Of a DNA stretch of 64,000 nucleotides, positions 61,828-64,000 are shown piece after piece. Both the position numbers and the translations under genes were made by a program. The notes beneath the pieces were generated by a model that saw only the letters and a program-made list of their open reading frames with translations, was not told the DNA's origin and searched no databases. Origin of the DNA: Agapetus fuscipes (taxonomy: Eukaryota; Arthropoda; Insecta; Trichoptera; Glossosomatidae); the NCBI GenBank assembly GCA_951799405.1, contig OX637342.1, forward strand, positions 19,267,298-19,331,297. Direction: 5' to 3'. How positions within the stretch are numbered: the first letter of the stretch is position 1; the number at the start of each line of letters is the position of its first letter.

Positions 61828-62100
61828 GCTACATATCTATTGCAACCACCTGCCGCGGTGTCCGGCATGTGTATTTACATTTACAGTTAAGGGTGCCGCC
61901 CTTATGCCACCGCTTCAATAGAAGTGGGGGTTTTCAAGCTCTCGAGAGAGTTGGTACTTATTTCTTTTGAAGGCTAAGTAAACCTTGCCAGTATTGTATT
62001 TTGAGTTTGAAAATACCGAAACGGGAAATCATTTCTAACTCGAACCCGAGCTCTCGGCACGCAATGCAAGCACTGTACCAACAGAGCTATCCACTGGACC
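61828..62100 (-). repeat. B-family SINE, full-length, diverged
   Basis: CTAAGCTACATATCTATTGC (3' end), ATTTCTTTTGAAGGCTAAGT (body), a shortened central block and head CAACAGAGCTATCCACTGGA. It is inserted at or next to another B copy in the same orientation. Confidence 0.85.
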
Positions 62101-62177
62101 CGGAAAAATTCTTATTCTTTGCAACTTCATGTATTGCACCATGTATTATCCCATTAACAGGTTTCTAAGGGTTCAAA

Positions 62178-62272
62178 TAGGTTCCACTCGCCACATGCGA
62201 CCCCTTCGGGGATAACGCGGCAAGAAGTTACACTATATGTGTAGCTTAGTTGAGTTTGCGTTTAAGGGCTTG
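62178..62272 (+). repeat. B-family SINE 3' third
   Basis: AATAGGTTCCACTCGCCACA, GACCCCTTCGGGGATAACGC and GTGTAGCTTAGTTGAGTTTG. The rest is absent. Confidence 0.88.
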
Positions 62273-62274
62273 TT

Positions 62275-62695
62275 GCACCTACCACCAATCAATATTTGAT
62301 TGACACGCAAAAGCTAGCATCACTCTCACACATCTTGTAGAGATGAATAAGGTGATATTCTGACCCAACACCTTGCGCATCTAACAAGAGAAGGAGTGGC
62401 GCTGTCACATTAATTTCACTAAAATCCCAAGTCTGAAAAATGGTCAAAGTGGGAATGAGAATAAAAAGTATATTTGGGTTTGCTGGTGTCTGACTTAGCC
62501 CGCGGAGGGAAAACGAGTTCTCGTAAACAAGTGAGCAGGCAAGAAGTTGCGCAGTGAGGACACTCCTTCAATAAACCATACGACGCATATCACACTTCTA
62601 CGCAGAATTCAATTAAAAATTAAATTCAGCTTTAATCTCTTGTCATGTATTGGGAATGAATGTTGGATACATTTACAGCCTCTGACATCCCATGG
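62275..62695. other. Unassigned sequence
   Basis: No feature recognised. Nothing coding above 66 codons. Confidence 0.35.
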
Positions 62696-62707
62696 GGTGA
62701 GGGATTT

Positions 62708-63115
62708 ATTATCTAAGTTGCGAAGATATGTTTTTTTTTCATATTAAACACAACATGTGAGCTTCATATTAAAAATGCATGCCCACAAACAGACACGTGT
62801 AAGTCCGCGCTTACAAATGCCGTATACTTGAAAATTAAAATCCAAGCCTCGAATGAATATAAGCCCTGTAACTTTTCCCGCTTTTTTTAAGTTTGCGCTT
62901 ACACATGCTGCATGTGTACATACAAAAAAAAAAAATCTCACATGGACACATTTTTTAAATCACAAATAATGATAAAAAAATAATCATTTAACCACCTGAT
63001 GATGCAAACAAACTTTTTCTCCTGCCGCCTTTCCCTAAAACCAAGGTGGCATTGGGAAAAGGGAACCAAGTTTTATCAGCATGGGGGTCAGCCTCAAACT
63101 ACTAGTCACACAAAA
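62708..63115 (-). repeat. Two overlapping or nested A-family copies
   Basis: The first copy starts ATTATCTAAGTTGCGAAGAT and runs to CCCTGTAACTTTTCCCGC (about 62882). A second set, GTTTGCGCTTACACATGCTG ... GCCTTTCCCTAAAACCAAGG ... GGGGTCAGCCTCAAACTACT, ends at about 63105. The second has the diverged 5' block seen at 12.1 kb. Confidence 0.7.
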
Positions 63116-63145
63116 ACAGCGCCCACAAATTAAATAATCCTTAAA
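63104..63145 (+). repeat. C-family/LINE-type 3' tail scrap
   Basis: GTCACACAAAAACAGCGCCC and AAATTAAATAATCCTT match the shared 3' tail seen at 13.48 and 48.37 kb. Confidence 0.6.
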
Positions 63146-63354
63146 TTGCTGTAATCAGGTTCGTGCAATAGTAAGATCGGCCAGGCACTGTACAGATCAT
63201 GTTAGATGGACCATAGAGGCGATACGGATTTTAGAGTCCCCGCCACCCCGCCCCTCCCAGACCCCCACAACAATACAGATGACCTCCGCCTAAAGTCTGC
63301 AGAGGTTCAGCACCTACACAGGAAAACACCGGGACAGCTTAATCCATGGATTAT

Positions 63355-63610
63355 ATTCCTTGACTTAGAGGTTGGTATGAGGCTGACCACCCATACTGTA
63401 CAAAATGGTTTACTTTGCCAATGTCACCCCTGTATCAGGGAGGATCGGCAAAAGTTGTAAGATTTATGTACATTTGACGTTTGCATTTTATTTGTAAGTA
63501 CACATTCAGCATTTGTAAGCGCGAACTAGACGTGTTTGTTTGTGGGCATGCATTTGATATGAGCTTTAAATGTTAATATTATATCGTTGCGATTTAGATT
63601 ATAAGTATTC
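63355..63610 (+). repeat. A-family retroposon, full-length
   Basis: TTCCTTGACTTAGAGGTTGG ... GTTGCGATTTAGATTATAAG, near consensus. Confidence 0.9.
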
Positions 63611-63681
63611 TCCATACTCCTAGTAACATATATTACTTAATAATATTTATCATACGCGCTATTCTGCTAATTTTCAGTTCT

Positions 63682-63832
63682 CCTTGACTGATAGGTTAGT
63701 GTGAGGCTGACCCCCCGTGCTGTAAAAATTGGTTCACTTTTGACAGTGCCACCCTGGTTTCAGGGAAAGGCGGCAGGAGTTGCAAGCCATTTTATACAGT
63801 ATGGCTCATACCAGCCTATAAGCCAAGAAATT
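63682..63832. repeat. Two A-family scraps joined
   Basis: A plus-strand 5' half (CCTTGACTGATAGGTTAGTG ... GGCAGGAGTTGCAAG, CCCCCGTGCTGT variant) is followed at 63787 by a minus-strand 5' scrap (CCATTTTATACAGTATGG ... CCAGCCTATAAGCCAAGAAA). Confidence 0.75.
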
Positions 63833-63854
63833 TAATGTCCAAAAATATGTGTTG

Positions 63855-64000
63855 GATCTTAATCTAAATCTAAGCTGCAAGAATATGTATCATTTGAGAT
63901 TCATATTAAATGCATTCCCACAAGCAGACATGCATAATTTCGCGCTTACACATGCCGCATGTAGACCTACAATATAAAAAAAACCCAATCTCAAATGAAC
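63855..64000 (-). repeat. A2 subtype, runs off the window end
   Basis: AATCTAAATCTAAGCTGCAA ... TGCCGCATGTAGACCTACAA ... CCCAATCTCAAATGAAC. The 5' block lies beyond the window. Confidence 0.9.

Overview
The window looks like intergenic DNA from an arthropod nuclear genome, most likely an insect; the organism is inferred and no species is claimed. The base composition is AT-rich. I find no recognisable host protein-coding exon and no bacterial-type gene. The long coding frames all belong to retroelements or are a minisatellite artefact. The strongest taxonomic hint is an errantivirus (insect gypsy-type endogenous retrovirus with env), together with CR1/jockey-type LINEs and several tRNA-headed SINE families.

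Layout. 1-12 kb: many copies of a roughly 240-bp retroposon (here A-family), tRNA-headed SINEs (B and C families), two hAT-type MITEs, a 29-bp minisatellite with higher-order structure, and decayed LINE ends. 12-24 kb: the 3' end of a CR1/L2-like LINE, (ACAT)n, a chimeric B-head/A-tail element, more A and B copies, a hairpin MITE, and a same-orientation cluster of A copies at 22.4-24.1 kb. 24-29 kb: mostly sequence without recognised features, plus a poly-C MITE, B and A copies, and hammerhead-like stem-loops. 29.7-35.4 kb: a decayed LINE split by a 247-bp MITE, then a LINE with two long intact ORFs on the minus strand. 36-51 kb: foldback elements, a minisatellite open in all three forward frames (40.6-41.5 kb), LINE fragments, and A, B, C and D SINEs. 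51.6-58.2 kb: a complete-looking errantivirus on the minus strand with two 480-bp LTRs that look identical, a CACG target duplication, gag, pol and env, but with most of the RT and RNase H region missing. 58-64 kb: SINEs, LINE fragments, and the second copy of the 247-bp MITE.

How the parts work together. The window records successive transposition. LINEs supply retrotransposition machinery. C-family SINEs share a 3' tail with the LINE at 12.7-13.5 kb, which fits tail-parasitism. A and B modules have recombined into a chimera present twice in opposite orientation. MITEs and SINEs are nested inside one another, giving relative ages. The errantivirus is the youngest visible insertion by LTR identity, yet it lacks its own polymerase core, so it was probably copied in trans or lost the segment during its last reverse transcription.

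Coordinates of repeats are read by eye and their ends may be off by several bases. Terms such as A-family or C-family are local labels, not published names.
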